Of a stretch of 64,000 nucleotides of DNA, positions 36,101-48,182 are shown piece after piece. Under the pieces are notes generated by a model. That model was not told where the DNA came from. It ran no database searches and saw nothing but the letters and a program-made list of their open reading frames with translations. The first letter of the stretch is position 1. The number at the start of each line of letters is the position of its first letter. The stretch is from Cucumis sativus (Eukaryota > Streptophyta > Magnoliopsida > Cucurbitales > Cucurbitaceae): contig NC_026659.2 in NCBI RefSeq assembly GCF_000004075.3, positions 3,658,001-3,722,000 on the forward strand. The letters run 5' to 3'. The position numbers and the translations under genes were made by a program.

Positions 36101-39100
36101 TTCTCTCAAGCTGTATACAAGCGATCAACTATTCCTGTATTTAAAGCCCATGGGTTAGCCCAAGCGTCCATGGCTGATTGTGCAACTGAGACATTCTCTG
36201 CAATTCGTACTGTGAGTTCAAAATACTTTGCTGCTTGGATTATCTCACTAAATTTAAAAAACCGGACCCATAGAATTCGTTCGATTTCTTTTGTTGAGAT
36301 ACAAAGTCGTTGATACAGGTGAGATCCTTTGGTGGTGAGAAGCGTCAAATGTTCAATTTTGGTCGCCAGGTAAGATATTATTAGGAACTGTGAAGGTGCC
36401 TTCAGATAAATCTCGGTCCCATGTTAGTCTACGGAATATTATTTATGTATTCTTGGATTTTGGCAGGTTATGGCGTATGAGAGCAGTGGCATATCACTTG
36501 GGACTTTCAAATCTCTGAATGAATCTCTAACTAGAGTTGCTGTTTATATTTCGCTTATGACATTGTATTGGCTTGGAGGAGACAAAGTGAAAGCGGTAAT
36601 TTCCAAAATTTTCCTACTTATTTCTAAGTGTTTTAATATTGGGGTTTTCTTGAGGAGAGAATTGTGTTATACAGAGAAATATAAATTTTTCTAGTTAGTG
36701 TGGTAGATGAGAACTATACACTTTTTTAGAGAGAAAGGTAAGATAGAGAGACAAAGGGATTAATTAGAGAAATAAACTTCTCTCATAAATGAAACTTTTA
36801 ATGGTAATGGAAGGGTCCAATTTTTTATAGGCTTGAGGATTTAGTTTTTACAGTAAAAGTTTGCGGTGCAATTGTAATACCTCCTGATGTACAAGTATAA
36901 GAAATGAGTTGTCCTTCTAGAATGAGGTCCTCTGTATTCTTTTATTTTGGATAGTATGCCTTTTTGTAATGTTGGTTTTTAAATATTCGTTCGTAATTTC
37001 GCTATATCAATTTAAGTTACGTTCCCTTCTTCATTTGAATTTAAATATATGTCTATGTGTGTATCTGTATTACATCTAATAATAAGATTATTTTTTACCT
37101 TGTTTTGTCCATCTTTAATTATTCATATTATCTCCTTGCAGGGTGAACTTTCTGTTGGAACCATGGCTTCTTTTATTGGATATACTTTCACGTTAACATT
37201 TGCTGTGAGTCCTCTTCCTCTTTGGTTTCTATTTCTCAATAATCCCATTCTTCATTACTGACCCAATTAGCATTTTCAGGTTCAAGGATTAGTAAATTCA
37301 TTTGGAGATCTCCGTCGAACTTTTGCCGCTGTTGAAAGAATTAATTCTGTTTTAAATGAAGAGGTTGATGAAGCCCTTGCATATGGATTAGAAAAAGAGA
37401 TGCAACAAAAAGAATTTAGATATAAGTTGTTATTCTCCAGCGATGGAAATAGTCAAGTGAAAACACAGTACATGGCAGCCCTAAAATCTTCTAGCGACAT
37501 TATCAATCTTGCTTGGTCTGGTGATATTTGTCTTGAAGGTAAATATCTTGCAGTTTCCAATATCCACTGTGAATAGTCTCCTTGTACTCGAATAAATATA
37601 TTGGTAGAAAGAATTATTTATGTTTGTTTTTCCCATCAAGTGCTTTCTACGTTTGTGCTGTGGCATTTATAATAACTAATGAATGGTTAAACCTTGCTAA
37701 GTCAAGTGTTGATACAAGAGTTCGTCTTAGTAGGTGAAACCTTTTCATTGCTATGTTAATCCATCGTTTTCTAGAGCTAAATTTCTTTGATAACCGGAAT
37801 GTGTGAGATTGTCCTAGTTGAGATGTGCATAGGCACCATTTGGACACACACAGATATTACAATAAACAATCTCTTTTCTAAATCCGATTTCCATGCCTTT
37901 GCTCTCCAAGGAAATATACACTAATACAATGAGCTGTTCATGGTTGTGCTCACTTTGAGATTAGAAACTTGTTTTCTATAATTACATGTACTAAAGGTAA
38001 GGAGTTTCAAACTACACATTGCATGCCAATTGAACTATCTTGCTTTGGCATTTTGAGAAATGAATTAATGTGTTAATATGTTCTCGTTTCTTGTCTTGCA
38101 GATGTGTGCTTTTCTTATCCTTTGAGACCTGACGTTAACGTTCTTAGCGGTTTGAATTTAACCCTTAAATGTGGAACCATAACGGCACTAGTGGGCGCTA
38201 GTGGAGCAGGAAAGAGTACAATAGTGCAGCTGTTGGCACGTTTTTATGAGGTGAAACTTCCCTTTTATATCATCCAAGTTCAGTAATATAGAGATTGGTT
38301 CATGACATCGATATGCTTATTCTACAGCCAAAGCAAGGGCAGATAAAAGTTTCTGGTGAAGATATTCGAGCATTTGATAAGAGAGAATGGGCTCGGGCTG
38401 TCTCAATAGTGAATCAAGTAATATCTTGGCCTACTTAAAACTCACATTGAACATCACGATACTACTTAGCTCTTACCTTGAGAGGCTAAAGATTGAAACA
38501 GTGATCATTAATATTATAATTGACATACATAATGATTGCCCCAGTATATATATATTTTTTCTAGTTTATAAAAACAAGAGGAAAAGGAGAAAAAGGAACA
38601 AAAAAGCTAATAAGATGATGATTCAGGAACCTGTTCTTTTTTCGGTATCTGTTGGAGAGAATATTGCATATGGACTTCCAGATGATAATGTAACAAAGGA
38701 TGAAGTTATAAAGGCAGCCAAAGCTGCAAACGCTCATGACTTCATTATTTCACTTCCTCAGGTTTGCTATATTCTTGAATGCACGTATTTTGTTTTGCTA
38801 GCTCATTTCTTGCTATTAACATAGTCTTATTCTGGAAGGGCTATGACACGCCAGTGGGTGAACGTGGAGGCCTTCTTAGCGGTGGCCAACGACAGGTATT
38901 GCAACAAAGACATCAGAAGAAATTTTGCGTTTGTTTGAGAAAAGAGATACTGACATTTAACTTACCATTGTAGAGAATTGCAATTGCGAGAGCTTTGCTT
39001 AAGAATTCTCCAATTCTTATACTTGATGAGGTAAGTTTGTATTGATCACGTCCTCTATGTCAACTGCATTCTTCTTCCTGCCCTGTTACTAGGGAAGAGA

Positions 39101-39430
39101 CCTCATGCGTAGCCTACTCGACCCAGGAGTTCAAAGTCTAGTCACGGATCATGATGCCATCTTTCTTTCTTTTTCTTTTTTTTTTCTGTGTAGGCAACCA
39201 GTGCACTAGATGCAGTTAGTGAGCGACTGGTCCAGGACGCTCTAAACCATCTAATGAAGGGAAGGACAACATTGGTGATCGCACATCGATTGAGTACGGT
39301 TCAAAATGCTCATCAAATTGCATTCTGTGCTGATGGCAAAATTGTAGAGCTGGGAACTCATTTGGAACTACTGGCTCAGAAAGGTCAATATGCTTCGTTA
39401 GTTAGCACACAGAGGCTGGCATTTGAGTGA
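33133..39430 (+). CDS. ABCB28: ABC transporter B family member 28 (half-size, chloroplast)
   Basis: Sixteen exons encode 710 aa: 33133-33532, 34214-34401, 34584-34607, 34912-35013, 35412-35502, 36111-36211, 36319-36369, 36467-36595, 37142-37204, 37280-37538, 38102-38250, 38328-38417, 38627-38761, 38839-38895, 38974-39030, 39194-39430. The Ser-rich N-terminus ([19 protein letters not shown]) looks like a transit peptide. A membrane domain (about 90-400) is followed by one nucleotide-binding domain: Walker [10 protein letters not shown] (501-509), Q-loop Q549, signature LSGGQ (607-611), Walker B ILILDE (627-632), D-loop SALD and switch H663. Length and sequence fit Arabidopsis ABCB28 (NAP8, At4g25450). 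It should work as a dimer; the substrate is unknown. Intron 4 starts with GC rather than GT, and exon 3 is only 24 bases. Introns split the signature region from IARA, and Walker B from ATSALD. Confidence 0.95.
35232..35329 (+). repeat. 49-base tandem duplication in ABCB28 intron 4
   Basis: GGTTGGTTCGTGGTTGAACA begins at 35232 and again at 35281; the copies differ at only a few positions. They lie in the intron with the GC donor and do not touch exon boundaries. Confidence 0.85.
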
Positions 39431-41256
39431 ACTTCCTTTGCCATTTTACTGCATCCCCTACGTCGAGGCTCGCAAAAAAGTTCAAAATAACCATAAAAAA
39501 AGAAATACCCCAGTACAAATTGATGTAAACTAGTATGTAGCTGCTAAAATAACATTGAGAAGTTTGAGCAAAGGCATGCATTTTTTCCATCTTTTCCCAA
39601 GGAACCTTTAATGTTATTGAATATCTGAAGGAGTATAAGTACAGAATGTTCCTCAAATGAATTTTGGTTGACAATAATAATTCTATGTAATAAGTGAAGC
39701 CTGGATACCTTTAACAATTGTCTGTTGTACTTTGTTTGCTTTTCATTATGGTCTATTGATAATGGAAAATAAACAAAAATAATAACAATTGCAATGCCAA
39801 AGACCAAGTCTGGATCAAAGTCGTGGAATGATAAGTATTGTCCAACATTCTTTTCAACTATAGGTTGAAGTTGTTTGATAAAGGTTGTTCGTATAGAGCA
39901 TTAGAACTTACGGTTTAGGGGCTTTTAAAGTCAAGTCATTTCACTTGAAAATTAAAAACAAAATTGTGAGTGTCATTTCAGTCTAACTTTGGTGCTTTTG
40001 GAGAATTCATTGTTTTTTATGTAACCAAGAATTGAATATTAGGTGAATATAAATTCAAGAATTTAAGTAAATGAACTGATTATTAAAGGAAAAGATATTG
40101 AAAAATAATTAAAAGGTAAAAGGACCTGCACTTATATTTAACCATAGGAAGGGTTTGAGATGATTATATTAAGATTATAATAACCACATTTTGCTACATT
40201 AAATATCATTTATTTAATTATTATTTCATTTAGCTAACAAACATCTAGTTTTTACTATTTCATTATTTTACATTCATAATTTTATTTTATTTAATTAAGG
40301 GTTTGAGTTTACTATTTCATTTTCAAACTAAAATAATTCAGAGTACAAACAAATATTATTATAATCCAAACACAAACTATTATAATTTAACTATAAAATT
40401 ATAATAACGAAGATATTTTATTTAAACGGAAAGACAGTCTTTCCCATTCTAAACTAGCATGCATTTTTATTATTTAGAAAAATAGCATGCATTTTTATTA
40501 TTTAGAAAAAATAGTTTTGTGTGGATGGATTATCCTAAATTTTGTATCAAGTAAGCTTTATGTTGTCTTAGTCTTCCTTGTCTAAAATAAGTGTTCTATA
40601 ACTTCAATCCTGTTTCATCATTAAGATTCTAATAGGCTTTGAAACATTGAAGAAGGGAAAACCCTACCGTTTCAAGCAGTCCAAATAAACCAACAGATGA
40701 ACAAATGGAGTGACACCAAAGAACTCCAGTTTTTCTTTCAAGAGGGTAAAGAAAAGAATTTTCCAATTTCATAAAATAAGATTTGAAAATTGTTTTAAAC
40801 GGTGAAATGGACAAAAATATCAATGTCTATCCGTAAGAGATAATGATATACACCGATAAATATCTACCAATACCAGTATTCAAAACAGATTTTAAGACAC
40901 AAAATATTACTTAGCTTTCATTATAGGAATGGCCGAAGACCAAAGCTGATTACATCTAAAACACACTGAAATGATATATCATTCTATCATAGTAGCTGCT
41001 AACAAGATATAACATTTTACATGGCACCAAAAGAACAGAATTTGACAGGAGATTAGCACAACAATGAATTTGTTAAAACTTAGAAAATCAGTACCATGCT
41101 GAAAATTCCTCTATCTGTTGTGCAGTAAAGCATGATGAAAAATAATTCACAGCTTGTATAGACAACAAGTCTCTTATTCAGAAGAAAGGAAAAAAGACAA
41201 ACCAATATCCCAAGGATTTCCAAATTGAACAAAGGGATTGTTGAAAAACAAATTAC
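39431..41256. other. Intergenic between convergent ABCB28 and NDUFA12
   Basis: Holds the 3' UTRs of both genes. AT-rich and with no gene. A 28-base tandem repeat with TAGCATGCATTTTTATTATT starts at 40455 and 40483. Confidence 0.6.
40455..40512 (+). repeat. 28-base direct repeat
   Basis: Two near-identical units, each starting TAGCATGCATTTTT, in the ABCB28-NDUFA12 intergenic region. Confidence 0.8.
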
Positions 41257-44200
41257 TTATGATTTGGTTGGTTGCCATGATTGGTATCGAGTCCAATCTC
41301 TCTGTCCAGGATTAAGAGCATGTCCCTTGGAATGGTAGATAAGTTCTTCACCTTCCCCGGAAAAGTTTTCCTTATGTTCAATTCCATATCTGCTTGGTTT
41401 CAGCATCAGAAGCTGCAAAACATTTTTCACATTGCTTAGATTAATATTTAAGTTGCTTTTACTCTCAAACTGAGTTCTAGATGTTGTTATTAGTATTTCT
41501 ATTCGTACTGGAATATTGGATTAAACACACGACATTCTTATGTTTTGCGAGCCTTTGCAAAAGATAAAAAGATATATGTGGATATTCAGTACCAATGTTG
41601 AGCTTTTCGATTTGTGATATAACGATATCTATTGACAAATCGATGTATATTTTCATTCTTGCAATTGGGTTTCTCCATATAAAATTTAGCTAAAATTTGT
41701 TAACACAAAGCTTATGTCATTAAAATTCGTGTTTTATAAGTATATTTGGACATGTGGCAAACAACATAATAGTTTAATAATATACCAATTTTTGGTAAGC
41801 AAATTTTTACCAAGCTTAGTAGAGAATTAAGTGCAAGGGAATTACCTCGTCTCCTGTATGATCAGTTATGTGGTGGAGCCAGCCATGCCATTCGGGTGGC
41901 ACCTGAGAAGCATTATATCGACCCTTCTCTGCATATTCAACCCACCTGTGCCTACCTACAGAAATGTCAAATTCACTAATCACTACCTCAGCTTTTCCCA
42001 AAACATGAAAAGAGAAGGTTAGAGAACACTGGAACACTGAATAAGCATAATTGTTAATTCGATATTCGAGATAAAAAGGTTCCGTCCTATATAAGTAATA
42101 AATTCCTTTTCTTCATTTCACTTACCTGGTTTCATCCTATATAGGTAAAAAATTCCTTTTCTTGATTTCACTTTTAAAGGTAACGGCTATTTGATCCAGC
42201 AAGCTTTTTTCAACTTTCTTGTCAGCTAGTGTTTTTTAAAACTCAAGGAGTAATAAAGCGTAATAATCTTTTGGGTCTTAAGCACATGTTGCAGAAAAAA
42301 GTGGATTTTCTTAGGCGCATATAAAAGTACATTTGGAAGACAAATCATAGTTGAAGTGGAAATGTGGAGAAAAAAAACTCAAAACACAAGAAAGTTTGTA
42401 TTTAGTCTTGGTAAATTTGATATTTTTCAGTTAATAGAGAAAAAAACCCTCATTATTACTATTTCCTAAATATAATGAAAAAGCCCCAAGGCACGGGGCT
42501 TCACAAAAAGCACACGCCTAAGGAGCACCTTATTTTGTGAGTTTCATCTTTCTAAGGCGAGGCACTAGACTTGTGCCTTCTGCCTAGGTGCGTACCCAGA
42601 GGGCTTTTTAAAACACTGCTATCAGCAGCAAGGTAGGATTAGGGAATAGAGCAGTTCTGAACAGGAAAAAAGTACAGCATTACTTTGTAACGAGAAACAT
42701 AATCAATCGATCATGAACAATATCACTCAATGATGGAGAAATTTTTTTCTTTTTGAAAAGGAAAGGAGTCTCTTTTATTAATATGAATAATGAGACAAAA
42801 GCTCAAAGTACAAGAGGATTATACAATGAGCATAAGAACCTAGGGATTAGTAGACGCACCCGGACATTTGAACTAGGTTGACACCCCCTTAGTATCTCCG
42901 TCATATCCATACAAACTATTAGGAACATATAAAATGTGGGCAAATGAAAGCCACTACATCACAAGCAAATATAAAAAGGTGACCGAACAACCAAAATCCA
43001 AGATCTAATACAACAAAACTAGACTGAACATAAGCACCAGTAAGTAAGGTAGGAAACCAACAAACTCTGAGACTTTATTAGATTGCTGAAATAAAGGCAT
43101 CCCAGTTCAGATTAAATTCAGATATGCTGTACTTGTCGAATTCCTTAAAGAGAATGCACCACATGGCGGAGTTTCTAAAAGGAAATAGTAATTTTCAATT
43201 AAACATTCTTTCTCCTAATATTAAATATTTGTCGTTGTTCAAGCAACTTAATCTACCAGAAGCAAATATAAACCTAACATGGAAAGTTTATTAAGCATTG
43301 GTTTACACATCTCGACCCTGACCCATAGCAAAGAGGTAGTAACATCATGAAACTCAAACAAAAACCAATTAGAGAAAAAAAAAAATACCATATTGAGTCT
43401 CTTCATCAACCTTCTGGTAATATTTATTACCAAACTTATCAACACCCACAAGTGTCGCACCAATGTTGTGGATCTTTGTTTGCCTTGAAAAGAAAAATGA
43501 AAAATTAGAGATGATAAAGATTACTCCTCTAAACCAAATAAAATGCATAATTTACATGGAAAGGAAATTATTCACGGCATGAATGAGAGACAAAAAAGTT
43601 GTTTGACGTCAAATAAAAAGCCAACTAACGGCACAATGGATTTATTGTTGATGGAAAATTTGAAGTATCATGAAAATCATAACATAATTGTACAGGAGCA
43701 GAACATTTGAGTCGAGGAAGAACTACAGTACATTGTTTAGTTAATTGATAATGCAGTTTTTAGTACCCCCAAGGCCTAAATATAACATTAAGTGTATTGA
43801 CATTAATATAAATGATATTAGATGTAGATTTCTTTACGGAATACAGGCCCTTTTGAAAACAGAAGCTGACTTTTAGGAAAAAAATGATTCCGCTCTCCCC
43901 CCTCCCCACCCCCACCCCCACCCCCTAACCCCTAATCATGAATCTATTGTACCAACCACAGTGCCGACTACCAAACTTGACTCATTTCAGATAGAGAAAA
44001 AGGACTTCTCCATTGATCACAGACCTGCTCTTGACCAGACAAAAATCAAGCCACAAGAGACCGAACCTTCTTCCTCACCATTAAACGTTCCATCGTCCAT
44101 TGGTTGATTGAATGCTTCAAGGTTCTGCAACAAGCCCCATTTAACCAGCGTTTCATCATAGAAACTCGATGTGAGGACCAAACAGTATGGGTCGAGAGAA

Positions 44201-46859
44201 CGACCAACAGCAAGAGGGTGCTTGCAGAAATTGCCAAGCTAGACAATAATAAAGGCTTAAACAAGCTTATGATCCCTGTGGGAGAGACAGAAAAGGTTGG
44301 CGCAGCTTCTTAATTATTCCCACTGGTCTCCACCTAACCAACCCCCCCTCCAACAGCCTACCACCCCCCTGCTCAACACCATAAAGAACCCCCATCATAC
44401 AAAGAGGTTTTTGGAAAGAGACATATTGCCCACCTACCAAAAGCATTACTACTGAAAATGCAAACCTTGATGTCTCTGTTGTTGTATACAGGAAGTCTTT
44501 CCATGATGACTGGTACAGGATTACAAGGGCGTTACCACAACACATCAACTATTTCTGTACTGTCAACCCATTTCTTGCTGATCAAGCTTTTCTGCATTGT
44601 GACAACGAAGAGGAAGTTGCTTCCGTATGCAAGATCAAAGATTGGTACAAAGTTGGTCCCTTTTTCTTGAGATTTGACCATTGGAACCCAACTTTGGCCT
44701 ACCAGAAACAGGTTGTCCCCTCATTTGAGGGTTGGATAAAGATCCGGAATCTCCCCCTTAACAGAGGGGATGAAGAAACTTTAAAGTCCATCAGACACCA
44801 ATGTGGAGGTTTTATTGGGACCACAAGGAAGATTCTTTCCCGTTTGGATTTGATGGAGGCACCAATTCGGATCAAGCCTGATCAAACAAAAATCCTACGA
44901 CATTCTTTGAAACAAGCTTATAGGAAGAAACTATGGTTGAGAAAATCTAGGCTGGCTATGGACAAACAACGGTGGAATAGTATGCAGTATACACAACCCA
45001 TGGTTTTGCAAAACCAACCAAGGATAATGCAAACCTTCATGCAAGCATAAACAAAATGTAAAGGAAGGCAACCATGAATTTTTTTGCATATACATCCGTG
45101 TTCTAAGGAGAGAGGGGGTGTTAGTAACCAACTATTTTATAGGAAAGCATAATATTTCATGGAAAATTTAACTTACAATAGATTTCCATCGGGTAAGCAT
45201 TTCCTGCAAGAAACAAAACAGTTAACACAATCAGATTCTAATATTGGTGGAGAAACAGAGACAGTATCCATTTACAAAATGAACAAAGATGTAAACTAAT
45301 TATTTACAACAACAATACATGCACAAACCAAGAATTTTATGTTCACTCCTCCAGTCCTCCTTCAAATTACACTATTCTAACCAGTCCCCACTAATTTAGT
45401 TTAACCCTCATTAAAGCAAACAACATATTTATCGTCTATTGACATCAAACACATGCCATAAACACAATTCCATTATTTGATCATTTGTTGTTCAAACATT
45501 TCCTGATAAGAAAAAAATATATAAACAAAAATCATTTAAAATCTCTTTAAACAACCAAGCATGCTTCACGCTTGAATTCTCGTTTCTAAAGGTTCAGTAT
45601 CACACACAAGAATATAAACAATTTAAAATAAACCTTAATCAAATTTTTTTATAAAAACAAATGCTTTAGAGGGAAAAAAATAAAGCAATCAGCATGCAAA
45701 AAAACAAGCCTGCGATAACGGATTTCCATCTAAAAAAAAGATTCAACCTAGAGAATAATTACGAAGGAAAAGCAAAAAAAAAAAAAAGAGAAAATCCAAA
45801 ACCAAAGCCCAAAGAGAAACATGCAACCTCACCAAGGACCAGACATCAAAGGGGTCCCTCTCCACACCTCTAATCACTCTATTGTTTGTTCCCCCAAATA
45901 TTTCATAGTAAAGCACACATCTTGTCAAACCACAATAAGATGTCATTCTATTTGAAAGGCACACGAAAAACGAACTCCTTAATCGTCAAAGAAACATCCC
46001 TTTGGCAAGCTATCCAAAGTGTTCGCTCAACCAAGTAAGACTTGCCAAGTAGCGAACCTGACTTTCTCACGGATCCTAATCCTCCATAGCAATCAAAGAC
46101 CGACTAGCTAGCAGGAGGGGATCCAACAACAATCGAAAACATAAAACATTTACAATTTCATTCTTGCAACAAAATTGAAGGTAGGGTCTATTAATGGAGA
46201 TATTCCCAAAACTCAAAAAGAAAGAAGGGGAGTTAGATAAAAAGAGAGAAACTTGGAGATAACCAGTTCTGAAAAGCATCTATTTAGAAATTTTTAACTT
46301 TTCTTTTAAAAAAATCTACATTTTATCGGTAGACAATAAAGTAAGGGATTAAACTCGAAAAGAATCAATATCCATGTTTCACTTGCAAATTCCTGTTAAA
46401 CAGTGCACTCCATAGCTACACAAAATACAAATCTGCAATAACAATCTCAAATAGGCCACTTTAAGGCCATAGAGAGAGTGCATTAACGATTCCCTACTGT
46501 CGGCGACTGAAAGGAAACATTCAAATTGGGAAAGAAACACCCATAGTCATTGAACATTAAAACAGCGATCTTCAGACCAATAAGAGAAACACCAATACAT
46601 CACATCCATTAATCATAAAAGAAATAAAGGACACGAATTCTCGAATTCGGTAACAATAGTCAAATTACCCAAAAAAAAGAAAAAAAAAAAAGAAAAAACC
46701 ACCACAAAATCCCCAGGGAGTTCACATAAACCATGGATGAAAAACGAAAAGTAGAGGAGGAAATTATTACAAGTAGCCTTCTTCCTTGAGCTCTCGCCAG
46801 AAAGTGCCGATCCCTTTGTCTTTGATCGATTTCAGAATCCCCCGCACCACCGACGCCAT
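41257..46859 (-). CDS. NDUFA12: NADH dehydrogenase (complex I) 1 alpha subcomplex subunit 12
   Basis: Five exons encode 158 aa: 46771-46859 (MASVVRGILKSIKDKGIGTF...), 45177-45203 (27-base microexon, KCLPDGNL), 43389-43483 (QTKIHNIGATLVGVDKFGNK...), 41846-41955 (GRHRWVEYAEKGRYNASQVP, then PEWHGWLHHITDHTGDE) and 41257-41412 (LLMLKPSRYGIEHKENFSGE...). All junctions are GT-AG and phases agree. The product is the B17.2/DAP13 accessory subunit of respiratory complex I, at the matrix arm of the inner mitochondrial membrane. Length equals the plant family norm of about 159 aa. The conserved core HRWVEY...PPEWHGWLH is intact. Introns 1-3 carry transposon remnants, which explains a 5.6-kb gene for a small protein. 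Confidence 0.95.
42085..42182 (+). repeat. 50-base imperfect tandem repeat in an NDUFA12 intron
   Basis: TCCTATATAAGTAATAAATT at 42085 recurs as TCCTATATAGGTAAAAAATT at 42135, with matching CCTTTTCTTSATTTCACTT afterwards. Confidence 0.75.
42229..42618 (-). mobile_element. MITE-like element with AGTGTTTT...AAAACACT ends
   Basis: The left end AGTGTTTTTTAAAA (from about 42229) and right end TTTTTAAAACACTG (to about 42618) are inverted repeats. Internally, minus-strand blocks such as GCCTAGGCAGAAGGCAC and GGCGAGGC resemble a repeat common in plant genomes with AGTGTTTTAAAAA termini and aggcg-rich sequence. I could not establish a target-site duplication. It lies in NDUFA12 intron 4, between exons 3 and 4 (41956-43388). 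Confidence 0.5.
43895..43938 (-). other. G-quadruplex-forming tract in an NDUFA12 intron
   Basis: The plus strand is a run of C-blocks (CCCCCC, CCCC, CCCCC, CCCCC, CCCCC, CCCC). The minus strand, which is the sense strand of NDUFA12, therefore has at least five G-runs of 4-6 separated by one to three bases. This meets the usual quadruplex pattern in DNA and in the nascent transcript. It sits just left of the DUF4283 remnant. Confidence 0.7.
43960..45080 (+). mobile_element. Degenerate LINE ORF1 (DUF4283-type) in NDUFA12 intron 2
   Basis: Two broken plus-strand blocks. The first, about 44104-44310, reads QAPFNQRFIIETRCEDQTVW. After a stop and frame change, from about 44415 an open stretch reads SVVVYRKSFHDDWYRITRAL, then KDWYKVGPFFLRFDHWNP, then VVPSFEGWIKIRNLPLNRGD, to about 45050. 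This is the DUF4283/gag-like N-terminal protein of plant LINEs, abundant in cucurbits. There is no proper start. It is inserted antisense to NDUFA12, between the microexon and exon 3. Confidence 0.65.
45730..46075 (-). mobile_element. LINE RT-end fragment in NDUFA12 intron 1
   Basis: On the minus strand, NNRVIRGVERDPFDVWSLVR, then LHVSLWA and, after an A/T-rich insertion, RNYSLG match the C-terminal tail of plant LINE ORF2. Upstream, at about 45990-46070, comes a decayed VR-Y-LASLTWL piece. It has the opposite orientation to the ORF1 remnant 0.7 kb to the left, so the two come from separate insertions or a rearranged one. Confidence 0.55.
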
Positions 46860-47900
46860 TTCTCCGATCGGTGTTGTTTGCTCACACGAGTAATAAATCA
46901 GATTGGTTGTTTTCTTTTCAGTTTAAGCAGCTGCCGTCGGGATGGTGAGGGTAAAATCGTCTTATTGGGGACTTTAGATGAAAAATAAGGGAAAAACTTA
47001 TCAAACAAATAATAATAAATAGAAACTTTGTCAAAAATACAATCTTTCACCAAATATTTATCCCTCAAAAAAGTTATTCTTTTTTTGTCATCAAGTTTTT
47101 AAAAATAAAATTTAAAATTTTAAGTAAACTAAAACTTGTTATTTTATTTTTTTAGAATTTGGCTATATCTCGAGTATTTTATTTTGAATTGTTTTTCATA
47201 ATATTCACTAAAAGTATGGCGTTGAGGGTGTGAAAGACAAAGCATGTGAAAGATCTTACATGAACTGAACAACATACAACAATCAACAACCAAAAAATCC
47301 AAACAAGTGATTATAGGACTGTGTTTTAAAATTGGTAAAAAATAGATAACAAAACAAGTAGAAGTTGATTACAAATAGAGGGGAAAAGAGTCATCCAACT
47401 TGCTAAAGCTCTTGTCAATGAGATTAGGTAAATGAGTAAAATGTAACAATGAATTGTGAATTAAGTTCACTGTCTCCTTAGCATCAGATTTAGAGAAGAG
47501 TCGGAAGAGAATAGGGAGGGTAAACACTGAGGAATTGCGTCAGTTGTTAATGAAGTTCAACATCTTCGTAGCATCAAATTCAACCACAATTGAAGGAGGA
47601 CGTAAGAGTGAAAAGAAGGTAGAAAGGCCAAAGTGACGAATGTCTGAGCTTGGAGCACGTTGATAAACCAATCGTGGAGAATTTTCCTAAACCACAACAC
47701 AAGAATACGTCTCATTGTTCGAAGAAGAGAGAGAGTAAAGAGTAAAGCCAAAACCTAAAAACCAACGCCACGAAATACAGATCAGCAACATCAACCAATA
47801 GAATTCATGGCCTGCAGATTCCCTCAGGATTTTTTTCTTCTTCCTCCACATCGTCAATGTAAAAGTAAAGTTCCTTCCTTTTCCTTCTTCCATGAAAACG

Positions 47901-47963
<63 letters not shown>

Positions 47964-48182
47964 GCTTTCCATGAAAATCTCTCGTCCAATGTAACGTGGA
48001 ATCGTTCTTCACTTCCCCACCTCAAATTCATTTCAAGGTCTTAAATTTCCAGAACCCCATTTCCTCTCCGCCCTTGTTTTCTCTGAAAGATTTTTTTTCC
48101 ACCAAATGCAGCGGTTTTATTTCCAACTGATTTCTTTTCTTTGAGTGCTTTCTTCAATTCTAGTTTTTGAGTGTTTATTGCT
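46860..48182. promoter_or_regulatory. Shared upstream region of divergent NDUFA12 and the helicase
   Basis: 1.3 kb between start codons. The NDUFA12 leader lies near 46860-46960. The right 400 bases are pyrimidine-rich and probably form the helicase leader. It includes a (CT)n tract and a short upstream ORF, ATG at 48106 to TGA at 48144 (12 codons plus stop), out of frame with the main start. No other gene is seen. Confidence 0.45.
47903..47960 (+). repeat. (CT)n microsatellite, about 27 units
   Basis: An uninterrupted CT run about 230 bases upstream of the helicase ATG. GA/CT tracts in plant leaders and promoters are known targets of BPC-type GAGA-binding factors. Length is likely polymorphic between individuals. 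Confidence 0.95.

Noticed and set aside
44104..45050. DUF4283-like frames as a host gene
   Set aside because: The frames are interrupted by a stop and a frameshift, lack a proper start, and lie antisense within an NDUFA12 intron, so this is a dead LINE ORF1.
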